Shown here: positions 1 through 12,059 of the stretch, in pieces
Layout: every line of letters begins with the position of its first letter
How positions within the stretch are numbered: the stretch's first letter is position 1
NCBI GenBank assembly: GCA_963277665.1
Contig: OY728163.1
Coordinates: 1,910,040,644-1,910,104,643 of the forward strand
Length of the DNA stretch: 64,000 nucleotides
Source of the DNA: Viscum album
Lineage: Eukaryota > Streptophyta > Magnoliopsida > Santalales > Viscaceae
Direction of reading: 5' to 3'
Made by a program: the position numbers and the translations under genes
The notes under the pieces: generated by a model
Databases searched by the model: none
What the model saw: only the letters and a program-made list of their open reading frames with translations
What the model was told of the DNA's origin: nothing

Positions 1-839
1 CATTTGGGTTTTAATTTAGGGTGTGTGTGAGTGAAAATTTGAGAAATATGGAAGAAATATGGAAGTTCACATTTGGTTCATGGTTTTCCCTAACCGTGCG
101 CCCTAACCCAACAAACCATGAAACCCTAGACAGAGGAGTTTAACATGATTGGAACAAAATTTTCCAAACTGTGCACCCTCTTAGAAGAAACCATTCACCC
201 CATAGAATAAGAGCACAATTGAGGAACATGGTTTGGGGAAATCATGCGCCCTAAGTATCAAATAGTGCATGATAGATTTTAATCCCCCAAATTTTATTAA
301 AAAAATCCCCAAAACCCCCATTGAATACCCTTGTTGAATACCCCTAAACACCCCATCTCAACCCATAATTGTTTTCTCTCAATTGAAAAGCCCCTTGGAG
401 GGATTCTAAGCCATTATGACATATTTTCTCTGTGATTAAAATCCTAGATTAAAGATATGAACCCCTCCCAATAAGTGAATCCTATCCCATTTGGTTTCCA
501 GTTCCACTTCCTTTCTTATCCCATTCTAGAAAAGGTCTATTCTTCCTATTTTCATTAGATATATATATAGTTTTTTAGATTTAGATCTAGGACTGTGGAT
601 CTAGATCTTGATTCTAAGGATCTTGATTACTCGATCTTAGATTTAGGTTTTAGGTTAAAATCTTATTTTACGTCATTACTCCACTAAAATTGGGGATTTA
701 TGTTGGGTGATCATTCATCAAAGAATTGAGGTAGGTGGTCTGTAATTCAAATCCCAAATTCTTGATTTTTATTACATGTATGTAATATTATAATCATTTT
801 TGTTTTATTATCAAATGAGTTTTCCTACATTGAATTAAT

Positions 840-1330
840 TATTGGGCAGAATAATTAATTCATGGATTTTTGAGACTAGGGATATTTAATTGATTTAATT
901 AATTATTGAATTAATTATGAGATATTGAGATTATTGAATTGAGATAATTAATTATTGAATTAATTATGGAATATTTTGATCGTTAAATAGAGGCAATTAA
1001 TTGATGAATTAATTTTTGAAATATAGTGATTATGAAATTTAAAATTCATTATGCAATTCATTATGTGATATTGGGACTTTGGATTGATTAATTAATTATT
1101 GAATTAATTAATAAAAAATACTATGTTTATGTAATTAAAAAAATTGATTAATTAATTGTTGAGTTAATTAATGGAAGTGACATGAATAATTAATTGGTGA
1201 ATTTTTTTAATAAGACTGATATGATCAATTAATTGGCCGATTAATTAATGGGATTGGTATGATTAACTAATTGTTTAATTAGTAATGTAAATCATGTGGT
1301 TAATTAATTTTTGAATTAATTATGAACTTA
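840..1330. repeat. TTAATTAAT-rich simple block in the E1 5' LTR
   Basis: Imperfect reiteration of TTAATTATTGAATTAATTA-like words with interspersed G-containing spacers, nearly all A/T. The 3' LTR has the same block at 4730-5225. It has no coding capacity; the words are self-complementary and could form short hairpins. Confidence 0.8.
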
Positions 1331-1600
1331 TGAAAATAATAATGGTAACATGGTCATTCTCTTATTAAAATAAGAATGGTAACACGATCATTCAATTTTG
1401 AAATGGTGAATGGTAACATGGTCATTTACTTATGAAAATAAGAATGGTAACATAGTAATTCAATTGTAAAATAGTGCATAGTAACATGGTCATTAACTTA
1501 TAAAAATAAGAATGGTAACATGGTCATTCAATTATGAAATGGAGAACAGTAAAATGGTCATTAACTTATGAGATTATGAATGGTAACATGGAAATTAAAA
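1327..1600. repeat. 34-bp tandem array in the E1 5' LTR
   Basis: The core ATGGTAACATGGTCATT recurs about every 34 bases (near 1342, 1376, 1409, 1443, 1478, 1511, 1545, 1579). Two unit types alternate: one followed by CACTTATGAAAATAAGA and one by CAATTATGAAATGGTGA, giving a 68-bp higher-order period. The same organisation occurs at 5230-5530 in the 3' LTR. Confidence 0.85.
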
Positions 1601-2347
1601 TGTGAATTGTGATGATAAATGTTAATATAGACATTCAGACATGTGATATCCCTTGGGGATAGTTCCGAATCCTATATAGGCTGACGTAGGTATTGAGGTT
1701 CAGGTGTCCTTAGAAAGCCAAGGGTTTATGTGGTTAAATAAAGATTAATTTATAATGTGATAACTGTTTACTTATGCATTCTAATTATTTATTTATACAA
1801 CTACATACACCATTATTATAAGATATTTTTTAGATACCTTTGGTGGTGGCCTACTGAGTTGTACTCACACCCTACTTGGGATTCCTAATTAATACCCGAA
1901 TAGATTTCATGGTTACAATATAGGTTAAAGAAAAAAGAGCTATGTTAGATGGATGTGTTGGGATGAAGCTTGGATGAGGGAACCAGAGGTGGTTTAGAAC
2001 CCACTTTGGAGTTTTCAATGTATTCACTTTTGAGTTTCATTTTGACACTTGGCACGTACTTTGGCATGACATATTTTCTGCTTTAGTTTTGATTCTTCAT
2101 TTCCAGTTTTGGTCATCTTGTGATACTGGTACTATGTTGTTCATGTTATATTATAATTTTGTTATTATTTTTTATTTATTTCTGTTAGTTTATTACTCTT
2201 ATAAAAGAGGGTATAATCTCTCTATGATTTATATTTGACCCTCACTGCTAGAAAAATCCTCTGGCATACATGGAGGAATGCTTAAGGTCATGTGATCGAC
2301 CAACTCAAGGCACCGTTTTGTGGCACTTAGGTCGGGATGTTATAAAG

Positions 2348-2359
2348 TGACATCAGAAA
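2348..2359 (+). other. E1 primer-binding site (tRNA-iMet type, degenerate)
   Basis: TGACATCAGAAA stands three bases after the LTR end and resembles the common plant TGGTATCAGAGC site complementary to initiator-Met tRNA, with changes at several positions. Confidence 0.65.
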
Positions 2360-3830
2360 TGTTTTATTTTCTTTTTGTGTCTTAGTATTTGGGAAAGGTA
2401 TACAGAAGGCTAGTAATATTTAGGCCTTGTTTATGAGCTCGTACATGGGAGTATCTAACCCATGTATGGGGGAGAACCCAAGTAACCATGGTGGGATTGT
2501 TATTATTACTATTTTCTATTACAATTGAATATTATTTCACCTCAGACGACATACTTGTGGTTTGATGTGATTGTTGTTTCTTAGATTTTATGATAATGTA
2601 CTCATGGTCTAGTGCGGATGAGAGTAGAGTTTGCATTCATAATTTTAATAACTCAAGATTATTGTGACGTGAATCATTTTAGGAATGCACGGGAAAACAG
2701 GTTATAGGTAATTTGTTGATCTTGAATTATTTTTCCTTGCTTGTGAAATTAGACTGAAAATACTGCCGAACATAAAATTGAGAAATATTATGAAATGATG
2801 AAAGATGATAATAAATGGGGTTCTAATGAGAAACTTGAATAATGATAATGAGTTTAAACTTTGTTAACCATTACCTAGAGATAGGATTGTTAAGCGTAGT
2901 GATAGTGCCTTGGTTTTGACCGTGTGGTGGGAAAAAAGGGGAAAGAATTGTAATGATTTTTAATACCTCTTGATAACTGTGTTAATGTGGTTAAATGAGA
3001 ATCCTTTGTGCTATTTATTTGTACATTTATGTGGGTGGTTTGGGTAGTGAGAATTCCCAACATTGAGAACTCAGTTGTAGGTTGTTCAAGGGACCATATG
3101 TTTTTAGACCGGTGTGGTGAAATGATGGTGGACAATGAAGCCAAAGTCTTTTAACAGATTAATGTGTTTCCGTAGTGTGAGGTAACATCAATGATGGAGT
3201 ATTTTAGGTGGTGTTTATTGACTAATTCTTAGCGTACTTTTAATTAGTGACGATCATTTCCCTTACCTTGATATCATCCCAGGTATGCTGAGAAAGCTTC
3301 AGCTTTACACCTAGCTAACTGATTTTTTTGTTGGATATGGGGCCCATTAGAGGTTGTTCTTATGAATCAGTATATGTGAAGCTGTATAGTGTTAGTTATT
3401 CCATCAAAAAATTTCAAATGAAAACCTATAAAGATCATGTTTAAATTCACAGGGGAAAATATAGGTGGGCCTTAGAGGTGGTGGATGTACATTATTTCCA
3501 GGTGGTTTTTGATGGAAAGTCTAAGTGACAATGTTGGATGGTGATCTTGTGGTTTTTAGGAACAATGAGTTGGAAAATGTGTTAGGTATGTTGTGGAAGT
3601 TGATATTGAGACCGATGCGTCCTTTGAGGAGCATCCAATACGTATGCAAGATCATAGTGAGAAAGTGTTGTAGGGAAAGACCATGCTGATAGTTTGTGTA
3701 TTGTAGAAACATGACCATTTTCAAGAGAAAACTTGGGATATAGAATAATATATAAGGGATCAGTGGCCCAAACTTTTTTACTCATAATATTAGAGATTCT
3801 TGGGAGTATAGATTGAGGATGAGATGTTTT

Positions 3831-3843
3831 AAGGTGGTGAGAT
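3831..3843 (+). other. E1 polypurine tract
   Basis: AAGGTGGTGAGAT lies directly before the 3' LTR start TATAAAACCCC, the place where plus-strand synthesis is primed. It looks like a decayed AAGGGGGGGAGAA-type tract. Confidence 0.6.
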
Positions 3844-4729
3844 TATAAAACCCCAGCCTATTTTGAAGATATTTTAGACTCTTTTACTGGTAATATTTTG
3901 CCTTGTGTTGAGTAATTTTTTTGAGTTTTAAATTGGGGTGTGTTTGGGTGAAAATTTAAGAAAAATAGAATAAATAAGGTAGTGAACGGTTGGTGAACGG
4001 TTTTCCCTAACCATGCGCTATGTCCCAACAAACTGTGAAACCCTAGATAGAGGGATTTTACACATATGGTGAATGGTTTTTAAAACATTGTACCCTATTA
4101 GTAGAAAACTTTAACCCCCTAGAATAGGCACATGATTAAGGCACATGTTTAGTGGAAACCATGCACCCTGAGTAGAAAACCGTGCGTATGGGTTTTATTA
4201 CCAGAATTTTATTATTATTATTTTCGAACCCCCATCAAATACTCCCGAAAGAACTAGATCAACCCATAATCATCTTATATAAATTCTAGAACCTTCTAGA
4301 GGGATTAAAATCCATTTCTATATCCTTTATTCATTATTCTAATCCCAGATTTAAGATATTCACCCATCCCTATAAGTGAATTCTATCATATTTGGTTTTC
4401 CATTCCACCTCGTTTATTCTCCCATTTTATAAAGGGTTTGTTCTTCCTATTTTTATTAGATCTATATCTAGTTTTGTGTATCTAGATATAGGATTGTGGA
4501 TCTAGATCTATATTTGAATGATATTTATTTATTATATCTTGGATTTAGGTTTTATATCCATATCTCATTTTATGTTGTCACTCCATTAAAATTTGGGATT
4601 TCTGTTGGGAGATCATTCGTCAATGAATTGATATTGGTGGTCTATGATTCAAGTCCCAAAGTCTTGATTTTTATTAAATTTATATAATTTTAGAATCATT
4701 TTTTTCAATTATCTATTTATTTTTCCTAC

Positions 4730-5225
4730 ATTAAATTAATTATTGGCTAGAATAATTAATTTAGGTATTTGTGAGATTGGGGATATAGAATTAAGATAAT
4801 TAATTGTGGAATCACTTATGGGATATTTAGATTATTGAATTGAGATAATTAATTTTTGAATTAATTATAGAATATTGTGATTGTTTAATATAGGTAATTA
4901 ATTATTGAATTAATTATTGAAATATATTGATTATAAAACTAAAAAATTCATTATGGAATTAATTATGGGATATTGAGATTTTGGATTGATTAATTAATTG
5001 TTGAATTAATTAATGGGAAATGTTATATTTATGTAATTACAAAAATTGATTAATTAATTATTCAGTTAATTAATAGAAGTGATGTGATTAATTAATTGGT
5101 GAATTAATTAATGAGATTGATATGATTAATTAATTGGTGAATTAATTAATGGTATTGGTATGATTAAATAATTTTAGAATGAGTAATAGAAATCATGTGG
5201 TTAATTAATTATTGAATTAATTATA
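4730..5225. repeat. TTAATTAAT-rich simple block in the E1 3' LTR
   Basis: Counterpart of 840-1330: repeated TTAATTAATTGGTGAATTAATTAATG-like words, some perfectly palindromic (TTAATTAA). Confidence 0.8.
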
Positions 5226-5229
5226 AACT

Positions 5230-5530
5230 TATGAAAATAAGAATGGTAACATGGTCATTTAATTGTGAAATGGTGAATGGTAACATTTTCATGCACTTAT
5301 AAAAATAAGAATGGTAACATGGTCATTCAATTATGAAATGGTGAATGGTAACATGATCATCCACTTATGAAAATAAGAATGGTAACATGGTTATTCAATT
5401 TTGAAATTCTAAATGGTAACATGGTCATTCACTTATGAAAATAAGAATGGTAACATGGTCATTTAATTATTAAATAGATAATGGTATAATGGTCATTCAC
5501 TTATGAGATTATTAATGTTTTCATGGAAAT
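5230..5530. repeat. 34-bp tandem array in the E1 3' LTR
   Basis: Core ATGGTAACATGGTCATT recurs near 5243, 5277, 5311, 5345, 5379, 5413, 5447 and 5481 with a decayed ninth near 5514. The same two unit types alternate as in the 5' LTR copy, so the array predates the insertion. Confidence 0.85.
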
Positions 5531-6282
5531 TCAAATGTGAATTGTGACGATGAATAACAACAAGGACATTCAGACATGTGATATCCCATAGGGATAGTTC
5601 AGACTCCAGCATGGGCCAAAGTAGGTATTGAGGTTTAGGTGTCCTCGGGAACCTGAGGATTTTTGTGGTTAAATAAATATTAATTGATAATTTTATAAAT
5701 GGTTACTTAAAAATTGTAATTATTTCTTTATATAACTGCATACACCTTTTTAACTGGATATTGTTTTTAGATTCCATTAGTGGTGGCCTACTGAGTAGTT
5801 TTCACACCCTACTCGGGCTACCTAATTAGTACCCAAATTGATTTCATAGATTCAATAAAGTTTAAGGGAAAAGGCCCTATGTTAGATGGATGAGTTGGGA
5901 TGGATAGTGGATGAGATAACCATACATGGTTTGGGACTCTCTTAGGATTTGTTAGTGTATTTAATTTTGAGTTGCATTTTGACACTTGGCACATACTTTT
6001 CCATGAAAAATTTTCTACTTCAGTTTTGATTCTGTATTTCTAGTTTTGGCCATCTTGTGATACTGGTACTGTGGTGCTCATGTTATATTATCATTTTGTT
6101 CTTATTTTTTATTTATTTCTACTGGTTTATTACTTTGATAAAAGAGGTCATAATCTCCCCATGATTGATATTTGACCACTGATTTTATTCAGAAACTTCT
6201 GGGGTATGTGGAGGTGGGATTTAGGTCATGTGACTAACCATCTTGGGGAACCGGTGTGTGGCACCTGGATCAGGACGTTACA

Positions 6283-8785
6283 TAAATTTAGTCATAATAA
6301 TCTTGAATTCAAAGTTATATTAGAAGGAAAACTGTTAACTATACTCTTGACTTCCACAAAAGCAATTTAACCTCCTGTATAATAAACATAACCTTATTAA
6401 TGAAATAATTAAAAAACTTAGTCATATCTATTAAATTTTCTACTATTCAATTATAATAATTCAACACATATATATTAGTTAGTTACTATTTATTTTCATC
6501 ATCATATGTTAGTAATTTTTATTGTTTCATACAAGTTTGTTAATGGTAATGTTAATCCCCATTTTTTGATATTGATTTCATTATTCCTAGATTATTAAAT
6601 TTATTGGAATCATTTTGTTACAATTATTTATATATTCCTCAATTCATTTTATGGAAGGTATCGATGTGTTTCACCAAAATAGAATTCATGAAGATATTTT
6701 TTTATGTAATTTATAGATAATAATGAGTTGCTTAATGTTGAAAAATAATTTATGTGTCATCTATTTAGAACCATATTAATTATAAATATTAATATTAAAT
6801 TTAATATATTACCATCATTAATTTCTTGATACTTATTCATAGTGAAAATGATGATGTTGGTATAACATCGATCATGGAGGTGGTTGAACCAACCCAAACA
6901 AGAACATGTTATACTAGTGAATGAGTAAGAGTTTAGAGTTATATAATAGTTGTATTATTTTATTATAAGCATAATGATGTTAATATAACATCATTATAGC
7001 ATAATATGATATTTATAAGGAGATTAGATGGTCTAGTAATTGAAAAAGTAAGGGAAGAACTTAAATACTTAATGAATTCACTCCTTATCGACATGAGTTC
7101 CCTTGGAATGGATGATTTAGGATTCCTTATTGGAACTGAGACCTATTTAACATACAATAAATATTTTTTATAGGGTAAATGGGTAGATATTAATAAAATA
7201 ACTAATGTTCCATGTGGTTTATAAGGGTTAGATTATGGGTCATTTTATAAGCGATTTTAAGTGGAATTTCCATAAATATTCATTTCTTATGGTGTAAGGC
7301 TGTCATTTTAAAAAAATTTGGAAAAAGTGGAAAATAATGGATATAAGATAATTTTTGGTCAATAAATACCTCATACACACATTTAGATGTAGGGTTTTAT
7401 TTTATTTTATGCCTTTATCACTTAGTCTAACCCCCTTTTACCTTATTTTACCTTTACTATGGTAACTTAATTTTTACCTCAGTAACTTATTTTTGTTCTT
7501 AAAAATGAAATTATTTTACTTATAGAATTTATATGAAATGATTAAACATTTGGAATTCATTTAATCTAATTAATTTTATAAATATTATATTTTTAACTTT
7601 TAAATGGGAACATAAAATATATAAAAAAACCATTTTTATAGAAAAATAACTTTTTAAACATTATGAATTTTTAATCCTATTTCATATCAATAACCAATTA
7701 AATGAGTGTTAATATATTGGTTTATACGTTGAAACATTTTAATAGAATAATCCCTGAAAACTGATTAATTTAATTTATTAAGATATAAATACACAATACT
7801 TTTAAAACAAGTTTTTGAAAATAGGCATTTTAACATTAAATGATATTATTATGACTAAAAAATTAATAATCAATGAATTATTTTTTAAATTATTAATATA
7901 AAAAATAAATTTTATTAAATTACATTCCCCAAAAGTGAAATTTTTAACTACTAAATAAAAAATATAATATATAATAAAAATATTTTTTTGAAATAAAATA
8001 TATTTCATTGAATATGAATCATTAAATTATTATCACTCATTATCCCTTTATTATTTATTGTATGTTATTTACTTGTTTTACTAATCATTACTATAATTTA
8101 ATCAATCAATTTTACTAAAATAATTCTATGATTTTTATAAATATATTTTATAAAAATCATATTTTTTTTTGAAAAAACATATTTAGAATAAAAAACTACC
8201 TTTTCATATTTTCAATGAGTGATTATATATCACCACTTCTTAATTAAAAAATGAATAATAAATAATTATTTATACATATCTAGCATAATTTCTCAAATAT
8301 ATAATATAAAATATTAATTACTTGTAAAAATATAAAATAGTTTTATAATCACTAAAATAATATGTAAAGATTTATACATTAAACCAATTCATGATTCCTA
8401 TATAACCCTTGTATTTAATGATTTATACTAGTTTTCACTTTCTATAGGTTTGATGTTTATCCAAATATTTAATTAATTTTCCATTATCAAATCTATGAGT
8501 AATATTTATCTTCTTGCATGGTTAATATTTTTCCTCAAACCTATAATAATAATCATTGTCATTATGAAATAGGATGATATTAAAGTAATTTCTTAAGTAT
8601 ATATCATTTACTTTTATTTTACTTTGAAAAAATAATGAAATCATGATTTTATTATCATATTCACTTTTTTTATCTATATAAATCATATAAAATCAATTTA
8701 TTTACATTAAAATGAAAATAAAAATATGGATAGTATTATCACACATGAATACTAATGGAATATAACTCCAAAAAACTAGGTCATT
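6283..8785. other. Unassigned AT-rich DNA
   Basis: About 2.5 kb of very AT-rich sequence between the end of E1 and the start of recognisable copia integrase. I find no domain, LTR pair or RNA gene. Two stretches near 6850-6885 and 6970-7000 share a GATGTT..TATAACATC palindromic word. A CCTTTTACC..TTTACC..GGTAAC segment near 7430-7480 vaguely recalls one near 12980-13060 in the O1 LTR, but the match is too AT-biased to support homology. The 5' half of the H0 copia element (gag, protease) would be expected here and is absent or unrecognisable. Confidence 0.5.
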
Positions 8786-9515
8786 ACAAGCCACTCGAGC
8801 ATGTTAAATTTTATTTGCGGGGACCTACTAGGACCACCTCCCATGGAGGAGGCTAATGTTTTTCTTCTTTTATAGATGGTTTATTAAGGAAAGTATGGAT
8901 TTACATATTGAGAGATAAATTTGATGTCTTTGAGGTGTAAAAAACTTGGAAGTATTCTACATAGAGTCAATATAAGAGAAAATAGAAGTCCATGAAGATT
9001 GATAATGGTCTAGAATACTTGTCCATAGAGATTTTTAAGTTTTTTGAGGATGAGGGAATAATTAGGCACTAAAATGTGAGTCATACTCCTCAATAGGATA
9101 GTTTAGGTAAATACATGAACCATACTATTCTTTATAGGGATGGTAGTATTCTCGTATCCTTGATCTTTCCCAAGCCATTTTGGGTCGAGGCTTCCACTAA
9201 TATATTATACTTGATAAATTAGTTTCCTATTATCTAATAAGGATTTCTAGACTCTATATGAACTATATAGAACTCAAGTACCATCCTATATACAACTTAG
9301 AGTGTTTGGATGCACTACCTATCCTCATGTAAAGATTTAAAAGCTTGAGCCTAGTGCTGTTAGGAGTGTGTTTATAGGTTATCTTAATGGGGTGAATGTC
9401 TATAAACAATGGGTGGTCAAGATTAGTTTTTAAAATATTATTGTTAACCAAGATGTGGTGTTTTATTATTATTTTCCTCCTAGATCAAAACCTACCACTG
9501 ATAATTGTGGTGTAC
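8786..9515 (+). pseudogene. H0 copia integrase (decayed)
   Basis: Integrase inserts the cDNA copy into the host genome. Translation from 8796 gives LEHVKFYLRGPTRTTSHGGG, the copia LE-VH-D-WGP-R--S-GG entry to the catalytic core, with the first catalytic Asp position changed. Then follow a FVSFIDDYSRKVW-like segment (about 8855-8890), KIDNGLEYLS near 8998-9027 (second Asp kept), a TPQ..S.GKYMNHTIL segment near 9080-9130 where the final catalytic Glu reads Lys, the FWVEA..T.YLIN segment near 9178-9220, and a C-terminal GY..G...Y..W-like end near 9375-9420. Several stops and a frameshift near 9230 interrupt it. It stops at the O1 insertion. Confidence 0.85.
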
Positions 9516-10084
9516 TATAAAAACCCATGATTTTCATACATAAATATCACATCTTTTTAGATAAATATTCAATAAATTTCATAATAGGATTTTTGAGAAA
9601 TATAATAGTTTAGTGAATTTGGAGGATATAAACACAATATTATTATTTCGTTAATGATCTTCAACATATCCCATAAATATATTATCACATAGTACTCCTA
9701 TTAGGAATACCCTACCTAAACATTTCTTCTAAACCCAGGGAAGGAAACACAAGAAATGGTTAGCTCAGATACTCAGTAAGGGTAAATTTAGAATATATCA
9801 ATCTATGATCATATAAAATCATAAGATAATAATAATGGTATGTGATCATGAACATAATTTACAAAGTTGATACCCAACTTGTCATCGATCATAAACAAAT
9901 TTTAGGGCATAAAACTTTATCATTTTATAAATAATGGTCTATAATAGTGATAAATCATCATAAATTAATCATGAACAATAAAATCATTTCATAAAAGTGT
10001 GTCAACATCATAAATATAGAAAAAAAATCATATTTCAACATTAACTACCAAGAACATCAATATAGCAGATTAATACTTATCACC

Positions 10085-10133
10085 TATTTCCAATTATGGA
10101 TTAGGACTCACCTATTTCTCATAGTGGATCAAT
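10085..10133. repeat. 28-bp repeat, about two copies (O1 left LTR)
   Basis: TATTTCCAATTATGGATTAG plus eight further bases, then a second copy with the TATTTCTCATAGTGGATCA form. The right LTR carries about six copies at the same place (17147-17310). Confidence 0.75.
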
Positions 10134-10259
10134 CCTATAGATTCTCTTCCTATTTTTATCTCATAAGATATAAAGATTTAACCAATGAAATGGAGGGAGA
10201 TATAAGTCCACCAATAGTATAATGAAAATCATAAGTATGTGTTCCAAAATATCATAAAA

Positions 10260-10515
10260 AATTAATCATGTGATAACCCATAAATGAAATGGGTTTCATA
10301 AATATTTTATCATATCATAACATTTTTAAAAGCGATAGGTTTCATAATAATTTCATTATTCCATCACAGCATAACTCATGAAAAGAAGTTGATTTTATAA
10401 TAATTTCATCATGTTATAACCCATAGAAAAAGCATTGGGTTTCATAATAAATTTATCGAGGTATAAACTGTGGAAGATAAATGGGTTTCATAAACATATG
10501 TTCATCATAAACATA
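10260..10515. repeat. ~50-bp tandem repeat with internal hairpins (O1 left LTR)
   Basis: Five units, each with an AACCCAT-like arm, a short loop, ATGGGTT-like arm and a TTCATAATAATTTCATCAT-like tail. GGTTTCATAA-like words stand near 10290, 10337, 10391, 10437 and 10482. The first and fourth units retain well-paired arms. Confidence 0.7.
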
Positions 10516-11339
10516 AACCATTTAGATAAATAATAAGAATGGAATTCTAGGATTAAATCCCCAATAAAGAAAAAGTAACATAAAAGGATTTCATCTTAGA
10601 TAAAAAATGATTTTGAAATGAAATTTAGAACATTCCATGAGGAAAATAGTTTTTAATTGAATATAAATTTTAAAAACTAAAAATCCATAAAAAATTTGGA
10701 AATAATTTCTTTCAAAATAAAATTTGAAACATATAAAGTAATATTTAAAAATCATTTAAAACATTTCTTAAGGAAAATACCTTTCCTAATTTAAAAAAAC
10801 ACTTTTTAAAACATAAAAAATTTTGAAAATAGTTTTATTTGAAAATAACCTTGAAAAATTATAAATTAATATTTAAATAAAATAATTATCATGATTTTGG
10901 AAAATTCTGTTCATGTCGTACATGTTAAAATAAAGATTCCTTTCACATTTTTTGTTAAATCTGAACATGAATTATTTAGAAAATAAAAATAAGATTCTTT
11001 TAATTTTTTTTATAAAAGGTAAAAAATGGGTAAAATTTTATTCAAAAAATAATATTAATAATATTAAAAACATTTTTGAAAACAATTTTAGAAAACATGG
11101 TTTTTGAAAAAAAGGTTTTTCGACCAAAAAGTGAAATAAAGACAATTTTTATTAAAAAAATTATTTTAAACTCTTGAGTACATAAAGAGATAAAAATGAA
11201 GTGAAAACATGTATTATATATAAATAATAATATGGGAATAAAATAAATTATTTTATTGAGAGATATATCATATAATTTCATCATTTGAAGCATAATCATG
11301 AGCAATCTTTATAAACAATGAGATTGTAACATAAAACCC

Positions 11340-11560
11340 TAACCACTTTGGTAACTTTGAATTGTAAGACCCATGAAATAATAACATTAAATTAAATTTA
11401 TAATATCATTATAATAAATAAATATATGATATTACATGTAAAAGGGGATTTATATACACCTCATGAAAGAATATAGGTTCATAACACAACATATGTCTCA
11501 ACGAAGGAAAATTAAGACAAAAATCCATTATCGCTTTGGTATCCTTCAAACCGTAAACCC
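11340..11560. repeat. Pair of ~190-bp-spaced repeats (O1 left LTR)
   Basis: ACTTTGGTAACTTTGAATTG followed by ACCCATGAAATAATA (from 11344) and GCTTTGGTATCCTTCAAACC followed by CCCCATGAAAGAGAGA (from 11532) are diverged copies. The right LTR has the corresponding pair near 59010 and 59200. Confidence 0.55.
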
Positions 11561-12059
11561 CATGAAAGAGAGATACTAAAATAGATATTTAAATACCAAT
11601 AATTTTCATGAAAATAATAATAAAATACATTCATGTACATTATATACTTCACATTAAATAAATCGGTGGTGAATATGACATGTATCTCACAAAAGTAAAA
11701 AATGAGATTGAAATCCCTTACCATAATCTCGACTTCCTTCGTATACATTTGAAAATAATTTATAATAAATATAAGTTTATTATAAATATATTATAGAACC
11801 ATATATATATATATATCATACCATATATTATTCACTTATGAAATTTTAATACATGTTTATTAACAATTCCATGTTAAAGTCACATTTTTGGTAATAACTG
11901 CTTTGTTTTTTCATGTATGTTTTGATTTGTTATTTTTGGTACTATTAATTTTACCATGGTAACATAATATAAATAAATTTAACCATTATATAAATATAAT
12001 ATATATTCATTATACAATTATTTATAATGATCCATAAAATTTAGATATAGAAAATGAAA

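Larger units (their letters stand above)
1..2344 (+). repeat. E1 5' LTR (truncated by the window edge)
   Basis: Base 3 onward aligns with base 3920 onward of the 3' LTR. Shared landmarks include the CCCTAACC..GCGC segment near 90 (4000 in the other copy), a TTAATTAAT-rich block, a 34-bp tandem array, a GGTGGTGGCCTACTGAGT-like stretch near 1840 (5785) and the terminal GTGTGGCACCTGG-like stretch. It ends GATGTTATA, a decayed GATGTTACA. Confidence 0.85.
2345..3843 (+). other. E1 internal region, non-coding
   Basis: A 1.5 kb spacer between the E1 LTRs. The opening AAGTGACATCAGAAA (degenerate primer-binding site at 2348-2359) and closing purine tract (3831-3843) are the only retroelement signals I find. 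Short ORFs on the minus strand here (for example 2890-3144, 3521-3785) have no recognisable domain and overlap each other in different frames, as expected of chance ORFs. Confidence 0.7.
1..6282 (+). mobile_element. E1: non-autonomous LTR retrotransposon with 2.4 kb LTRs (5' end outside window)
   Basis: Two long direct repeats, 1-2344 and 3844-6282, flank a 1.5 kb interior. The first repeat is followed by a degenerate initiator-Met-tRNA priming site and the second is preceded by a purine-rich tract, so the element reads on the + strand. LTR termini fit TGTAA...TTACA after decay (TATAAAACC at 3844, GTTACA at 6277-6282). The interior is far too short for gag-pol and I see no gag, protease or polymerase motif in it, so the element would have depended on proteins made elsewhere, as LARD- or TRIM-type elements do. 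About 76 bases of the 5' LTR, and the 5' target duplication, lie before base 1. The LTRs differ at roughly one base in five where I compared them, so the insertion is old. Confidence 0.85.
3844..6282 (+). repeat. E1 3' LTR (2439 bp)
   Basis: Complete LTR from TATAAAACCCC to GACGTTACA. It mirrors the 5' LTR throughout: AT-rich block at 4730-5225, 34-bp array at 5230-5530, and the same closing segment. The 63-codon ORF at 4496-4687 is not preserved as a meaningful frame and I do not call it a gene. Confidence 0.85.

Noticed and set aside
7802..8008. Phe/Ile/Lys-rich minus-strand ORF
   Set aside because: Composition is what AT-rich DNA gives in any frame; no domain, no conserved copy.
7380..8700. 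A solo relative of the O1 LTR in the unassigned region
   Set aside because: Only short AT-rich words and a TTTACC/GGTAA segment are shared; too weak to claim without alignment statistics.
10260..10515. A CRISPR-like array from regularly spaced short repeats
   Set aside because: Units are continuous imperfect tandem repeats inside an LTR of a plant element, without unique spacers or associated genes.
11042..11305. 87-codon minus-strand hydrophobic ORF in the O1 left LTR, possible membrane protein
   Set aside because: The matching part of the right LTR (58720-58950) does not keep the frame, and the residues simply reflect AAA/TTT-rich DNA.
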